A stretch of 64,000 nt of DNA. Source: Glaciecola nitratireducens FR1064 (lineage in GTDB: Bacteria; Pseudomonadota; Gammaproteobacteria; Enterobacterales; Alteromonadaceae). The notes below the pieces were generated by a model. That model made no database searches. It saw only the letters and a program-made list of their open reading frames with translations, and had not been told where the DNA came from. This document shows positions 27,641 to 37,375 of the stretch, piece after piece. Position numbers and translations under genes: made by a program. The first letter of the stretch is position 1. Every line of letters starts with the position of its first letter. The stretch lies in the NCBI RefSeq assembly GCF_000226565.1, contig NC_016041.1, positions 2,480,001 through 2,544,000 on the forward strand, in the 5' to 3' direction.

Positions 27641-28696
27641 ATGAACTTATTAAATGTAAAATCAAAAACTGTCATTTCAATCCTAATAGCTATATTTTCA
27701 CTACCGATAGACGCATTTCAAAGAAGTTATACTAAAAACTTGAATGAAAATGCCCCATTCGTCACGATTGCACATCGGGGTGCTTCTGGTTATTTGCCAG
27801 AACACACATTAGACGCTGCCACCCTAGCTTTTATGCAAGGTGCAAACTACATAGAACAAGACATAGTGTTAACTGCAGATAACGTGCTTATTGTTTTGCA
27901 CGACATCCATATCGACACCGTCACTAACGTTGAATCTATTTTCCCCGACCGCCATCGCGATGATGGCCGATATTATGCGATTGATTTCACTTGGGCTGAA
28001 ATTCAGCAATTGCATGTGCATGAACGTGAGAACGAGTTTGGAATTCAAGTATATCCTAAGCGCTATGCAGGGCGAGAAGCATTTAAGGTTGCTTCTTTTG
28101 AGCAGCATATAAACCATATAAAAAATCTAAATAAAATCTTTAGTAAACACGTGGGCTATTACCCTGAAATAAAAGCGCCTGAGTGGCATTTGTCTGAGGG
28201 AAAAGATATCACAAAAATGGTGGTTCAATTGCTCGAGAAGCATGGATTAACAGGTCCCGACGCTAATATTTTTATCCAATGCTTTAATCCTGAAAGCCTT
28301 AAACGGCTAAAGTACGAATTTAAGCTCAATGTTAAGCTTGTGCAGCTCATTGCTGATAATAGCTGGAATGAATCCAGCGCTGACTATCAGTTTATGCAAT
28401 CAAGGAAAGGGCTTGAGATAATCGCTAATTATGCCAGCGGAATAGGCCCGTGGTTGCCGCAGATTTATAATCCTAAGTCTGAGACTGGAACTGAGCTACT
28501 GCGAAACGCTAAAGCCTTAGGACTAAGCGTACACCCATATACATTCAGAGCAGACGATTTAGCCTTTGATATGAGCTCTGACGCGCTTGTAGAATTGCTG
28601 TACGACAAGCTAAAAGTTGACGGCATTTTCACCGATCATACTGATATCGTGATAAAAATTGTCGATAAAATATCGAATAACGCAATAGCGATGTAA
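27641..28696 (+). CDS. glpQ: Periplasmic glycerophosphodiester phosphodiesterase
   Basis: Hydrolyses glycerophosphodiesters to glycerol-3-phosphate plus alcohol. It is 351 residues with an N-terminal signal sequence (about 1-26). The GDPD core has IAHRGASGYLPEHT with H45 and R46, E72 and D74 in YIEQDIVLT, H87 in VLHD, and KAPEWH in the middle. The overall layout matches periplasmic GlpQ rather than cytosolic UgpQ. It follows gloA by 27 bp in the same direction and ends 38 bp before the convergent motY. No GlpT transporter is adjacent. Confidence 0.9.
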   Translation: MNLLNVKSKTVISILIAIFSLPIDAFQRSYTKNLNENAPFVTIAHRGASGYLPEHTLDAATLAFMQGANYIEQDIVLTADNVLIVLHDIHIDTVTNVESIFPDRHRDDGRYYAIDFTWAEIQQLHVHERENEFGIQVYPKRYAGREAFKVASFEQHINHIKNLNKIFSKHVGYYPEIKAPEWHLSEGKDITKMVVQLLEKHGLTGPDANIFIQCFNPESLKRLKYEFKLNVKLVQLIADNSWNESSADYQFMQSRKGLEIIANYASGIGPWLPQIYNPKSETGTELLRNAKALGLSVHPYTFRADDLAFDMSSDALVELLYDKLKVDGIFTDHTDIVIKIVDKISNNAIAM

Positions 28697-28734
28697 AGCA
28701 TATAAACTGCGTTTATTGCCATTTGTATCTGCTG

Positions 28735-29598
28735 CTATAATTTCGCCAACTGAATAATAACACGTCGATTTTTTGCTCTAGATATCTCATTATCATTAGG
28801 AGACACATGACGTTTTTCACCGTGCCCCGTTACTTCAATTCGAGTTGTGTCGACACCTTGAGCTGCAAAAAAATCCCGGATCTCATTAGCCCGACGAATA
28901 GAAAGTTGTTCATTATTCCACGACCCGCCGTAGCTGTCTGTATAACCATCTAGTAGCACCAACTCTAAAGCAATATCCTCTTTTAAGTAGTCTCCAATCA
29001 TATCCAAACGACGCTTTGAGTAATTCGTCAGCTCAACGCTGTTCTTTTTATAACTCAAAACAGTGTATGCAATGTCCTCAAAACTATAAGGCAATAAGTT
29101 TGCAACACATTGCGAAAAAGCGAAGTAGGATTGGTCAAAATTACTTGAATTTAATGCCACAGCTACAGAGTCATAGCGATTGTTCCAATCTTGGTAATAA
29201 ATGGTCGGGTAATAACCTTTTTCTAACTCAGTCAACATTTCCCACGCAGAATCGGAGGGTAAATCGCCATCATATTGTTTACGTAAACTCATGGTTCCAA
29301 TGGTTTTTTGAAGTTCACCAGGCATCCATTTAGGCGGCACCGAGTAAACAGTTGCTGTGTCGTAACGATTAGGCAAGCGCAACATATCCAGCACAAATTC
29401 CAAATTAAGCTGTTTAGATGCTTCCGTTACAAACGACGCCATTCCGTAGCCTGGGATGGGATGTTTCAGTTCACAAGTTAAGCGAGTCTGATCGCCAAGA
29501 GACCATTCGGAGTTTTCAACGGATGCGCTGTACTCCCTTAAATTTGCTGATGCAGCAATAGGTAGTAAACAAAACAGGCCGATTAAGTATTTTTTCAT
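28735..29598 (-). CDS. motY: MotY, sodium-type flagellar stator-associated protein
   Basis: A 287-residue secreted protein (signal peptide about 1-18). Its N-terminal MotY domain matches the Vibrio protein: CELKHPIPGYGMASF, WMPGEL, ELEKGYYPTIYYQDW. The C-terminal OmpA-like peptidoglycan-binding domain lies at about 165-285 (LLDGYTDSYGGSWNNEQLS, RIEVTGHGEKR, AKNRRVII). MotY forms the T ring that holds PomA/PomB or MotAB stators around the motor. A sigma-28-like promoter lies 32 bp upstream of the ATG, as expected for a late flagellar gene. Confidence 0.95.
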   Translation of the reverse strand: MKKYLIGLFCLLPIAASANLREYSASVENSEWSLGDQTRLTCELKHPIPGYGMASFVTEASKQLNLEFVLDMLRLPNRYDTATVYSVPPKWMPGELQKTIGTMSLRKQYDGDLPSDSAWEMLTELEKGYYPTIYYQDWNNRYDSVAVALNSSNFDQSYFAFSQCVANLLPYSFEDIAYTVLSYKKNSVELTNYSKRRLDMIGDYLKEDIALELVLLDGYTDSYGGSWNNEQLSIRRANEIRDFFAAQGVDTTRIEVTGHGEKRHVSPNDNEISRAKNRRVIIQLAKL

Positions 29599-29629
29599 AG
29601 TAGATTCAATCTCCGAGAACTTAGATAAG

Positions 29630-29656
29630 GTATCGACAATTTTAATAAAATGTTTA
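29630..29656 (-). promoter_or_regulatory. Sigma-28 (FliA)-type promoter of motY
   Basis: On the minus strand TAAA (29656-29653), a 15-base spacer and GTCGATAC (29637-29630) match the FliA pattern TAAA-N15-GCCGATAA at all four -35 bases and six of eight -10 bases. It ends 32 bp before the motY ATG. Confidence 0.6.
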
Positions 29657-29811
29657 GAATTGCAATGACATTTACGGCAATGACTGTTGCATCAACAGTT
29701 GTCATAAGCATTTCAAACAATTGCTTTTTGATAGTGCTATTACGCATCGTTTTTTCTTCTTCATCTGCATTAATTTCAACGATGCTTTAATTTAGGATTT
29801 TTAACTACTTC

Positions 29812-30453
29812 ATGACAATAACTAAACCGGCACTAAAAGACAGATTCCGCGGTTATTTCCCTGTTATCATTGACGTCGAAACAGCTGGCTTTAATGCAAG
29901 TACAGATGCGCTGTTAGAAATAGCAGCTGTTACCCTTAAGCTTGACGAAAACGGAGACTTGGTCCCTGACACAACGTTTCATGAGCATGTGCAGCCGTTT
30001 GAAGGCGCGAACATCGAACAAGCAGCGATAGACTTCAATGGTATCGACCCGTTTTGTGCTTTGCGAGGTGCTCTGGACGAAAGTACCGTATTCAAAAACC
30101 TTTGTCAGCATATCAGAAAACATCAGAAAGAGGCTGATTGTCAGCGCTCTGTGATAGTGGCTCATAATGCATCTTTTGATCAAGGTTTTGTGAATGCAGC
30201 GCTCAATAGGCACAACATTAAGCGGACCCCATTCCACCCATTCGTATCATTTGACACCACATCCCTAGCAGCACTAGCTTTGGGACAAACGGTTCTGATA
30301 AAAGCATGTCAAGCTGCAGGTATCCCCTTCGATCAGTGTGAAGCTCATTCAGCATTGTATGATACGCAGCGTACTGCAGATTTGTTTTGCTTCATCGTTA
30401 ATCGCTACAAAAATTTAGGTGGCTGGCCACTTCCAAATCTAATTGAGAATTAA
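29812..30453 (+). CDS. rnt: Ribonuclease T
   Basis: DnaQ-like 3'-5' exoribonuclease that trims tRNA and other stable RNA 3' ends. It is 213 residues with all DEDDh residues: D21 and E23 (DVETAGF), D123 (HNASFDQGF), H179 and D184 ([12 protein letters not shown]). The positions are two residues lower than in E. coli RNase T. It is divergent from motY. Confidence 0.97.
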   Translation: MTITKPALKDRFRGYFPVIIDVETAGFNASTDALLEIAAVTLKLDENGDLVPDTTFHEHVQPFEGANIEQAAIDFNGIDPFCALRGALDESTVFKNLCQHIRKHQKEADCQRSVIVAHNASFDQGFVNAALNRHNIKRTPFHPFVSFDTTSLAALALGQTVLIKACQAAGIPFDQCEAHSALYDTQRTADLFCFIVNRYKNLGGWPLPNLIEN

Positions 30454-30479
30454 TCGCAAAAAGCTTGCAATCAATCTAA

Positions 30480-30510
30480 ATAACAACTATTATCATTTGC
30501 GTATTGATAA
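30480..30510 (+). promoter_or_regulatory. Candidate Fur box upstream of bfd
   Basis: ATTATCA (30489-30495) is a perfect half of the 7-1-7 Fur site and is preceded by a poorer half. TGATAA (30505-30510) lies 9 bases on in the opposite sense. Bfd genes are commonly iron-repressed, which fits, but the site is imperfect. Confidence 0.4.
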
Positions 30511-30524
30511 ATAGGTGACTGTTG

Positions 30525-30719
30525 ATGTTCGTTTGTATGTGTTATGGCATTACTGATAAGCAAATAAAAAGCGCTGTGGAAACACATGGCGTTGGCAATA
30601 TGCGCGAATTAAAGCAAGTGATGACGCTTGGTAGCCAATGCGGAAAGTGCGTTGAGTTAGCCCAAGAAATTATTGATAACACAATAATGGACGATAGTTT
30701 GTTCAAGGAAGTTGGTTAG
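30525..30719 (+). CDS. bfd: Bacterioferritin-associated ferredoxin
   Basis: A 64-residue 2Fe-2S protein that reduces bacterioferritin iron for release. The cluster ligands C4, C6, C39 and C42 have the family spacing C-x-C ... C-x2-C. I start at ATG 30525, with an AGGTG site 7 nt upstream, rather than at the adjacent in-frame TTG. A bidirectional terminator follows. Confidence 0.95.
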   Translation: MFVCMCYGITDKQIKSAVETHGVGNMRELKQVMTLGSQCGKCVELAQEIIDNTIMDDSLFKEVG

Positions 30720-30751
30720 GCTCTCCTCTATTAACAAATAAAAATAGACAC

Positions 30752-30781
30752 AAAAAAAGCCTCAATTTTGAGGCTTTTTTT
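30752..30781. terminator. Bidirectional terminator between bfd and grxD
   Basis: GCCTCAA-TT-TTGAGGC (30759-30774) is flanked by seven A on the left and seven T on the right, so it can end both convergent genes. Confidence 0.93.
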
Positions 30782-30821
30782 ATTGATACTACAGCGAGCG
30801 CTTTAAACACGCTAACGGTGA

Positions 30822-31148
30822 TTAGTCTTCTGACTTAACAGCCGCTTCTTTTAACAATGGCTGCAATTCACCTTGTTGGAACATTTCTAAAATAATATCG
30901 CAACCACCAATCAACTCGCCTTTCACCCAAAGTTGTGGGAAAGTTGGCCAATCAGCAAATTTTGGTAGCTCGCTACGAATGTCCGGGTTTTGCAAAATAT
31001 CAACATAGGCGAATTGTTCACCACAATTCATCAGTGCTTGAACTGTCTGAGCAGAAAAACCACAGCTTGGGAGCTTTGGCGACCCCTTCATGTAAAGTAA
31101 TACTGGGTTTTCGGCAATTTGTTCTTTAATTTTATCTATCGTTTCCAT
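30822..31148 (-). CDS. grxD: Monothiol glutaredoxin GrxD (Grx4)
   Basis: A 108-residue CGFS-type glutaredoxin with the active-site cysteine C29 in KGSPKLPSCGFSAQ. Such proteins carry and transfer 2Fe-2S clusters. Its neighbours bfd and sodB are also iron- and redox-related, a frequent grouping in gammaproteobacteria. Confidence 0.96.
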   Translation of the reverse strand: METIDKIKEQIAENPVLLYMKGSPKLPSCGFSAQTVQALMNCGEQFAYVDILQNPDIRSELPKFADWPTFPQLWVKGELIGGCDIILEMFQQGELQPLLKEAAVKSED

Positions 31149-31539
31149 TAAATGACCTTAATCTGAAAAATGCTTATATCGTGTCTCGACTACTCTCACA
31201 TATGCGGCTTATCTTTAAAAAAACAACCCCTAGTTCCCAATAGCGACGTATTAAGACTATTAGAACGAAAAAACAGTAAAAAATGATCTTCTTTTGTTTT
31301 TCTTTCGAACTAATTATAACTGATTAAATAAATTTTTTAGCGATTTTTCTTGGGTTTACTATAATAGTCCCAATAATAAATGTAGCATGAAAAGAATCAT
31401 TAAACGAAAACACTGTTAGAACACTAGGTTAATAGAAAACGAATTGTTTGGTTTTGACGAGCAGCACGGTTAATCCCAGCCGCTGGTCAATACTTGCTAC
31501 AATTTCGGACCTAAAAATAGACCAAAAACGGAGAAAAAC
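31149..31539. other. Divergent promoter region of grxD and sodB
   Basis: 390 bp with no gene. A perfect palindrome ACTATAATAGT (31358-31368) contains TATAAT, with only a weak -35 at 17 bases. A second -10-like TACAAT lies near 31497. The sodB ribosome site CGGAG lies 7 nt before its ATG. Confidence 0.5.
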
Positions 31540-32121
31540 ATGGCTTTTGAATTACCTGCACTACCTTATGAAAAAAATGCACTGGAACCACACATTTCTG
31601 CAGAAACATTAGAATTTCATTATGGTAAGCATCACGCGACATACGTTACTAAGTTAAACGGTTTAGTTGAAGGGACTGATTTAGCTACAAAATCACTTGA
31701 AGAAATAGTGAAAAATTCAGATGGTGGTGTTTTCAACAATGCTGCACAAATTTGGAATCATACATTTTATTGGAATAGCCTAAGTCCTAATGGCGGCGGC
31801 GAACCTACTGGCGCACTTGCCGACGCGATCAACGCAAAGTGGGGTTCATTTGCTGACTTTAAAGCTGCTTTTAACGACAAAGCTGTAAATAACTTCGGTT
31901 CAAGCTGGACTTGGTTAGTAAAAACAGCTGACGGTAAACTAGATATCGTAAACACAAGCAACGCGGGCACGCCAATCACTGAAGAAGGTGTAACACCTCT
32001 ACTAACATGTGATTTGTGGGAACACGCCTACTACATCGATTATCGCAATGTTCGTCCAAATTACTTGGAAGCATATTGGGCACTTGCTAACTGGGATTTT
32101 GCTGCAAGCAACTTCGCATAA
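31540..32121 (+). CDS. sodB: Iron superoxide dismutase
   Basis: A 193-residue cytosolic Fe-SOD. The metal ligands are H27, H74, D158 and H162 (DLWEHAYY), and Q70 in [11 protein letters not shown] is the second-sphere glutamine typical of iron rather than manganese enzymes. Two hairpins follow the stop. Confidence 0.97.
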   Translation: MAFELPALPYEKNALEPHISAETLEFHYGKHHATYVTKLNGLVEGTDLATKSLEEIVKNSDGGVFNNAAQIWNHTFYWNSLSPNGGGEPTGALADAINAKWGSFADFKAAFNDKAVNNFGSSWTWLVKTADGKLDIVNTSNAGTPITEEGVTPLLTCDLWEHAYYIDYRNVRPNYLEAYWALANWDFAASNFA

Positions 32122-32141
32122 GTATTTGTTTATAGGATCGT

Positions 32142-32172
32142 ATTTCAGATACTTTTATAAAGTATCTGAAAT
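32142..32172 (+). repeat. Long perfect hairpin in the sodB 3' region
   Basis: Fourteen-base arms, ATTTCAGATACTTT and AAAGTATCTGAAAT, surround a three-base loop. No T tract follows, so it is not itself a terminator. It stands 20 bases after the sodB stop and just before the real terminator. Confidence 0.75.
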
Positions 32173-32173
32173 C

Positions 32174-32214
32174 AAAAACCACCATACTTGATGATTAAGA
32201 TGGTGGTTTTTTTT
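32174..32214 (+). terminator. Terminator of sodB
   Basis: AAAAACCACCAT (32174-32185) pairs with ATGGTGGTTTTT (32200-32211), and the T run continues to 32214. The left A run is short, so it is mainly a plus-strand terminator. Confidence 0.88.
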
Positions 32215-32278
32215 ATGCGAAACTTGTACTTCGACGTAAAAGTCAAAACTTGCCCCATTCTCTAATGAGTCGCCTATT

Positions 32279-33295
32279 CTATTCAGCAGCAGGACGATTG
32301 CACACTAACGCAATCTTATTCCCTTGCTGTGAAAAGCTGAGTCGGCTAATACCCGCGGAACACACGGCACTCACGTCGGCAAATTCAGTCCATTTGGTGG
32401 CACCACTTGCGTATTGCCATTGATACAGTTTATTTTCCACTGCGGTTACCGCATAACCTTCTGGTGACCATGCGTAATAGTAACTACCAGTAGGCATGTT
32501 AACTAATGCAGCAGTCGTTTTATTCTTAGTATCAACCGATCTTAACTGCCATGTAGTGTCATCGACTTGCTTGCTGTAACTAAACAAACTAGAATCTGGT
32601 ATTGCCCATAAACTTGGCCCTATTCTGGTATCAAGTACTCTACCCTGCTCCGTTTGCTGATTTATCTTCGCTATGCGCAATGTATGTGGCTCTCCCAGAA
32701 CGAATAAGAGGACTTCAGACAGGCCATCCCAAACATGATATCCAACAGGCTCAACCGCTGGTAAAAGGTTTTGCTTGGCTACACCGTTATCTAATTGTAA
32801 ATACCAAAGCTCTTGCTTGCCTTCGGAATTTACTCTTATCACGGACAGCCCCTTACCATCAGGAGTCGGAGTCGGACTGTATTCACTCGTTAATGAATTA
32901 CTTAAATTTCTTGAAGTGCTAGTAGCAAAGTCATACAGGAATATTTCAGTTTGACTACTGCTATTTGCAGTTACCATTTGAGTGTAAGCTAACGCACTGT
33001 CACTATTGATGAAATAAGGCTGATTAGTATAAGAGGCGGTGTCCGTTATCTTTCTGAAACCGTTTAACTTGATATTCACTGCTGATGCTGTTCTGGCATT
33101 CGCTTCAGACTGGCTACTTGCAGGCTCAACAAGTTCATAGCTAACTGAAGCAATCACGATATCAGACCCCGAATCTGTCTGAGCAGATGCAACAGATGCA
33201 AGCGAGCACAGCAATGCGCTTGCTAATAGTGAACTTGCTGACCGTGACCTTGATAATAGTGGCGTTAATTTTCCGATTTCCCTTAGTTTAGACAC
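32279..33295 (-). CDS. Secreted TolB-like beta-propeller protein
   Basis: A 338-residue protein with a signal peptide (about 1-39, ending ASVASAQ). The mature part shows repeated WD40/TolB-like blades: SALAYTQM, EIFLYDFATSTSRNLSN, SEYSPTPTPDGKGLSVI, ELWYLQL, YYYAWSPEGYAVTAV and LSFSQQGNKIALV. TolB-like propellers in the periplasm mediate protein contacts or bind ligands; no enzymatic motif is present and no specific function can be given. It lies 46 bp downstream of the MFS gene, possibly in the same transcript. Confidence 0.75.
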   Translation of the reverse strand: MSKLREIGKLTPLLSRSRSASSLLASALLCSLASVASAQTDSGSDIVIASVSYELVEPASSQSEANARTASAVNIKLNGFRKITDTASYTNQPYFINSDSALAYTQMVTANSSSQTEIFLYDFATSTSRNLSNSLTSEYSPTPTPDGKGLSVIRVNSEGKQELWYLQLDNGVAKQNLLPAVEPVGYHVWDGLSEVLLFVLGEPHTLRIAKINQQTEQGRVLDTRIGPSLWAIPDSSLFSYSKQVDDTTWQLRSVDTKNKTTAALVNMPTGSYYYAWSPEGYAVTAVENKLYQWQYASGATKWTEFADVSAVCSAGISRLSFSQQGNKIALVCNRPAAE

Positions 33296-33341
33296 GTAAC
33301 CGTTCTCCTCTTGTTTTTTATTATTTTCTTAATGTTATTTG

Positions 33342-34553
33342 TCATGCTGTTTTTTTGTCAAAGAATTTTTTGCTACTTACCAAGAGTAATGCGAAAGCAC
33401 CAACAAAAGCAAAGCTTGCAGATATTATAAAGCTTTTTTCGGCGCCCGCGCCCTGCATCCATATATTGCCCGCAATAAAACTGCCTAAAGCGCCGCCGAT
33501 ACCAAATGCAATACTAACGTATAGCGCTTGGGCCCTGCTCTGGAAGCCACTTGCAAAGTAGGTATATAAAAAATGCACTGACGTGGCGTGCGTCATGCCA
33601 AAACTAAATGCATGCAGTGTTTGACTGAAAATAATCGCGCTTGCAGATTCCGGTATCAGCGCAAGAGTCAGCCACCTTACAGTGGTTAACAGCATAGAAA
33701 TAATCAACATCCACTTTACGCCAAACTTTGCAATAAGTCGTGACGCAATGATAAAGATGCCAATTTCAGACAGCACGCCAACGGCAATAAATAAGCCAGT
33801 TTGTTTGCCCGAGTAATCTAGATCTGCCATATAAAGCGCAAAAAAGCTGTAGTAGGAACCAAAGCTAATTTGTAAAAATATAGCGGAGATAATAAAGACG
33901 ATAAAAACTAAACTGCGTACTTTATGCCATTCGTTAACCACCACTCGCTCGTGCTTTGGCACTGCTAGAGGAGATGCAATGAAGAGTGAACTGATATATA
34001 GCGCTAGCAAACAGAAACTGGAAGTGTAAATAATGACTTCTGTTGAGAAAAAATCGAGTAGAAAACCAATGAGTAGACTCAATACTATGAAACCGATACT
34101 TCCCCATAAACGCACGGCGCCATATCCGCCCTTACTGTCTTTGCTAGCACTTACCGTAATCACTTCGAGTTGAGGAAGCACGGCCGTCCAAAACATCATC
34201 ATCATCCCGAAACTAAACGTCAAAGCCCAGAAACTGTAAGAGAAGTAGACCGCAGTAAAGGTAACAAAAGCGAGTAAACAACCAAAACGGACTATATCCG
34301 CACCACGCCCAGTTTTGTCGGCAATCGCCGCCCATAAATTAGGCCCAAGTACTCGAGTTAATGTAATGATGGCAAGTAAGCTACCAATCTCTTGTGAACT
34401 GAAACCTCGTCCATCAAGAAAAACACCTGCGTAAGGCGTAATTACGCCTAGCTGTCCGAAATAAAAAAAGTAGGTAAGTGAAATAAGCCCCAAATTAGTG
34501 GGGCTAGAAATAGCCGCCTTACTTTTCGTCGTGAACAATGCTGACAATAGCAA
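33342..34553 (-). CDS. MFS transporter, HcaT/PPP-like
   Basis: A 403-residue inner-membrane protein with 12 predicted helices. It resembles the MFS_1-like group that includes E. coli HcaT (YFFYFGQLGVITPYAGVFLD and YGAVRLWGSIGFIVLS). HcaT-type carriers are proposed phenylpropionate importers, but the substrate here is unknown. No ATG precedes the first helix. The start is a TTG at 34553, or TTGs 6 or 15 bases later, with an in-frame TAG two codons upstream. It follows aroC by about 100 bp. Confidence 0.85.
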   Translation of the reverse strand: MLLSALFTTKSKAAISSPTNLGLISLTYFFYFGQLGVITPYAGVFLDGRGFSSQEIGSLLAIITLTRVLGPNLWAAIADKTGRGADIVRFGCLLAFVTFTAVYFSYSFWALTFSFGMMMMFWTAVLPQLEVITVSASKDSKGGYGAVRLWGSIGFIVLSLLIGFLLDFFSTEVIIYTSSFCLLALYISSLFIASPLAVPKHERVVVNEWHKVRSLVFIVFIISAIFLQISFGSYYSFFALYMADLDYSGKQTGLFIAVGVLSEIGIFIIASRLIAKFGVKWMLIISMLLTTVRWLTLALIPESASAIIFSQTLHAFSFGMTHATSVHFLYTYFASGFQSRAQALYVSIAFGIGGALGSFIAGNIWMQGAGAEKSFIISASFAFVGAFALLLVSSKKFFDKKTA

Positions 34554-34652
34554 AGCCTAATCCTTTTCATTCATAGTGGTGCGCAGTGAACCAAACCACC
34601 TAGTAAATAGTGCTTCTATTAATCATCGAGATTGTGAAGCTTACACTGCAGC

Positions 34653-35750
34653 CTAGCGTTGCGCTGGTATCACCGGTGTGATTGATTGAACCAGACTGTT
34701 TTGCGCACGATGCCTAAGCAAATGATCCATCAAAACAATCGCCAACATCGCTTCAGCGATAGGTACAGCGCGAATACCAACGCAAGGATCATGACGACCT
34801 TTAGTGATGACATCCGCAGGTTTACCGTTAACATCGACAGATTCACCTGAAATGCTAATGCTTGACGTCGGTTTTAAAGCCATGTGTACTATAATTTCTT
34901 GTCCACTGGAAATGCCGCCTAATATGCCACCCGCATGGTTCGTATGAAAACCTTCAGGAGACATTTCATCGCGATGTTCCGTACCTTTTTGATTAACAAC
35001 GTCAAAGCCATCGCCAATCTCAACGCCTTTGACAGCATTGATGCCCATCATGGCGTGTGCAATATCTGCATCAAGTCGGTCGAACACAGGTTCGCCTAAT
35101 CCTACAGGCACGTTAGTTGCGCTCACACTAACCTGCGCTCCAATTGAGTTGCCTTCTTTCTTTAGGTCGCGCATGTAGGCATCTAGTGCCTCTAGCTTCG
35201 TGTCATCAGGACAGAAAAAGGGGTTCGTGTTAGTCACACTATGATCCACTTTATCTACCTTGATTGGACCTAGCTGACTTATGTAACCGCGTACTTCTAT
35301 GCCGTACTGTTGTTTAAGGTATTTTTTAGCAATACCACCTGCAGCAACGCGCACAGCAGTTTCTCTAGCAGAAGAACGACCCCCACCACGATAGTCTCTA
35401 AAACCAAATTTTTGCTGATAAGTATAATCGGCATGACCGGGGCGAAAAGAATCTTTGATTTTAGAATAATCCTGGCTTCGCTGGTCTTTGTTGTTTATCA
35501 GTAAACCAATACTCGTGCCGGTCGATTTACCTTCAAATACACCACTCAGTATTTTAACTTCGTCATCTTCTCGGCGTGCAGTTGTATATTTTGAAGTACC
35601 GGGCTTACGGCGATCCAAATCACCCTGCAAGTCTTCTTCGGTGAGTTCTAGTCCCGGAGGGCATCCATCAACCACACCACCGATGGCAATACCATGACTT
35701 TCTCCAAAGGTTGTCACGGTAAATAATTTACCTATTGTGTTCCCAGACAT
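34653..35750 (-). CDS. aroC: Chorismate synthase
   Basis: Last shikimate-pathway enzyme: eliminates phosphate from EPSP to give chorismate, using reduced FMN. It is 365 residues with the N-terminal GESHG signature, [20 protein letters not shown] and the C-terminal [18 protein letters not shown]. It is 18 bp downstream of prmB in one operon, as in E. coli. Confidence 0.98.
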   Translation of the reverse strand: MSGNTIGKLFTVTTFGESHGIAIGGVVDGCPPGLELTEEDLQGDLDRRKPGTSKYTTARREDDEVKILSGVFEGKSTGTSIGLLINNKDQRSQDYSKIKDSFRPGHADYTYQQKFGFRDYRGGGRSSARETAVRVAAGGIAKKYLKQQYGIEVRGYISQLGPIKVDKVDHSVTNTNPFFCPDDTKLEALDAYMRDLKKEGNSIGAQVSVSATNVPVGLGEPVFDRLDADIAHAMMGINAVKGVEIGDGFDVVNQKGTEHRDEMSPEGFHTNHAGGILGGISSGQEIIVHMALKPTSSISISGESVDVNGKPADVITKGRHDPCVGIRAVPIAEAMLAIVLMDHLLRHRAQNSLVQSITPVIPAQR

Positions 35751-35768
35751 GCTGTTCTTTCCTTACAT

Positions 35769-36698
35769 TTAATTGATATTTGACCAATACTTCATCAGTG
35801 TTTCTTTTTGAACGGCAAAAATTCCGCTACCACCCTGAGATAACTCGCACCAGTCAACATCGAGGCCTGGAAAGCGAACAGCAACGTGCAATTCACTGTT
35901 GCCTACTTCAACAAACAACCATGCGCCGTCATTCATATAATCGGGAGCTTGCTGCAGCATGATTTCAACAAGGTCTAAACCATCTTCTCCGGCAGCCAAA
36001 GCGTGCTCAGGCTCATGATGGAACTCATCAGGAAGATCAGCCATATCATTTGCATCAACATAGGGTGGATTTGACACGATAAGATCGTATTGCAAACCTT
36101 CTAAGCCCTCGAATAAATCAGACGCTAAGGGAATGACCTGCTCTTCCAATTGGTATTCGTGAATATTCATTGAGGCAACATCAAGCGCATCGGTGTCGAT
36201 ATCTGCAGCATCAACCATAGCCTCAGGAAATTGAGTTGCTAGAGCGATTGCAATACAACCACCACCAGTGCACAAATCAAGTATCTTTGTCGGTTCAGTG
36301 TCTAAGTATGGCTTGAAATGTTGCAATATTAATTCAGCAAATGGAGAGCGTGGAATTAATACACGCTCATCAACGTAGAACGGCATACCGGCAAACCAAG
36401 CTTGATGGGTTATGTACGGCAATGGTTTTTGTAATTCAACGCGCTGCTGCAGCCAATCTGCCATCAACTGTTTTTCTGATTCTGTTACACGTGCCTGATA
36501 TAGAGCCTGTTGACGAACTATAGGCATATCCAGGGGTAAATTTAATGCTTGAAAGACTAAGCTGGATGCTTCATCCCATTCATTATCGGTGCCATGACCG
36601 AAAAAAACGCCTGCTTGATAAAAAGCAGAAATAGAATAACGGATCCAGTCGAGTACAGTGACTAGTTCTGGCGGATGAGATGGTTGTTGTATATTCAC
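35769..36698 (-). CDS. prmB: PrmB, ribosomal protein L3 glutamine methyltransferase
   Basis: SAM-dependent methyltransferase that N5-methylates a glutamine in ribosomal protein L3. It is 309 residues. The SAM motif DLCTGGGCIA is at 141-150, and the NPPY motif that binds the amide substrate is at 210-213. It diverges from smrB across about 100 bp and is followed by aroC. Confidence 0.95.
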   Translation of the reverse strand: MNIQQPSHPPELVTVLDWIRYSISAFYQAGVFFGHGTDNEWDEASSLVFQALNLPLDMPIVRQQALYQARVTESEKQLMADWLQQRVELQKPLPYITHQAWFAGMPFYVDERVLIPRSPFAELILQHFKPYLDTEPTKILDLCTGGGCIAIALATQFPEAMVDAADIDTDALDVASMNIHEYQLEEQVIPLASDLFEGLEGLQYDLIVSNPPYVDANDMADLPDEFHHEPEHALAAGEDGLDLVEIMLQQAPDYMNDGAWLFVEVGNSELHVAVRFPGLDVDWCELSQGGSGIFAVQKETLMKYWSNIN

Positions 36699-36797
36699 GG
36701 GATCCTTAGATGAGAAAGTGATATTACTGACTCAATATCAAGCCAATCCTGATATAATACGCAAAAATTCAATCAAATTCGCTTGTTATCTGCCTTT

Positions 36798-37370
36798 ATG
36801 AAGAAAAAAACTTCAAATTTAACCAACCTTGACAGCTCGGAAGAAGACATTTCCTTTGCAAGTCTTTTTGATGGTGTAAAACCCGTCAAACATGATCGTC
36901 ATGAATTGTCTCGCAAAGATAGATTGCTTAAATTGAAGCAGCGTCAATATTCAAGCAATGCAACCGAAAAAAAAGCTAACGCAATGTTTGAGTTTTCGGA
37001 TGGATTTGAAGCAAGTTTTTCAAACAACGGTCCATTAAAGTATGTTGCAGAAGGGGAACGCACCGATCGAGTCAAGCAGCTTAGAAATGGTGAAATTGCA
37101 CCTGAACTGCTTTTAGACCTGCACGGAATGACGGCAGAAGCCGCAAAAAATGAAATTGCGGCATTATTATTTGTGGCGCATCGAAAACACTACCCTTGTG
37201 TTTGTATCATGCACGGTATTGGCACCGGCACACTAAAACGCAAAGTACCTAGTTGGCTAGTACAACACCCCTATGTGATTGGGTTTCACCAAGCCACCTT
37301 GGAATGGGGTGGGAATAGCGCAGTGCTTGTGCTGATAAAACAAAATGAAGAACACAAAAAATACGATTAA
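36798..37370 (+). CDS. smrB: SmrB, Smr-domain ribosome-rescue endonuclease
   Basis: In E. coli SmrB cuts mRNA at collided ribosomes so that stalled complexes can be rescued. I start at ATG 36798 (MKKKTSNL), which matches the E. coli start. An in-frame TTG 15 bases upstream is less likely. The 190 residues hold a variable N-terminal arm and a C-terminal Smr domain with LLDLHGMT and MHGIGTG, the two family signatures. The divergent smrB/prmB-aroC layout is the same as in E. coli. Confidence 0.94.
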   Translation: MKKKTSNLTNLDSSEEDISFASLFDGVKPVKHDRHELSRKDRLLKLKQRQYSSNATEKKANAMFEFSDGFEASFSNNGPLKYVAEGERTDRVKQLRNGEIAPELLLDLHGMTAEAAKNEIAALLFVAHRKHYPCVCIMHGIGTGTLKRKVPSWLVQHPYVIGFHQATLEWGGNSAVLVLIKQNEEHKKYD

Positions 37371-37375
37371 ACCTG

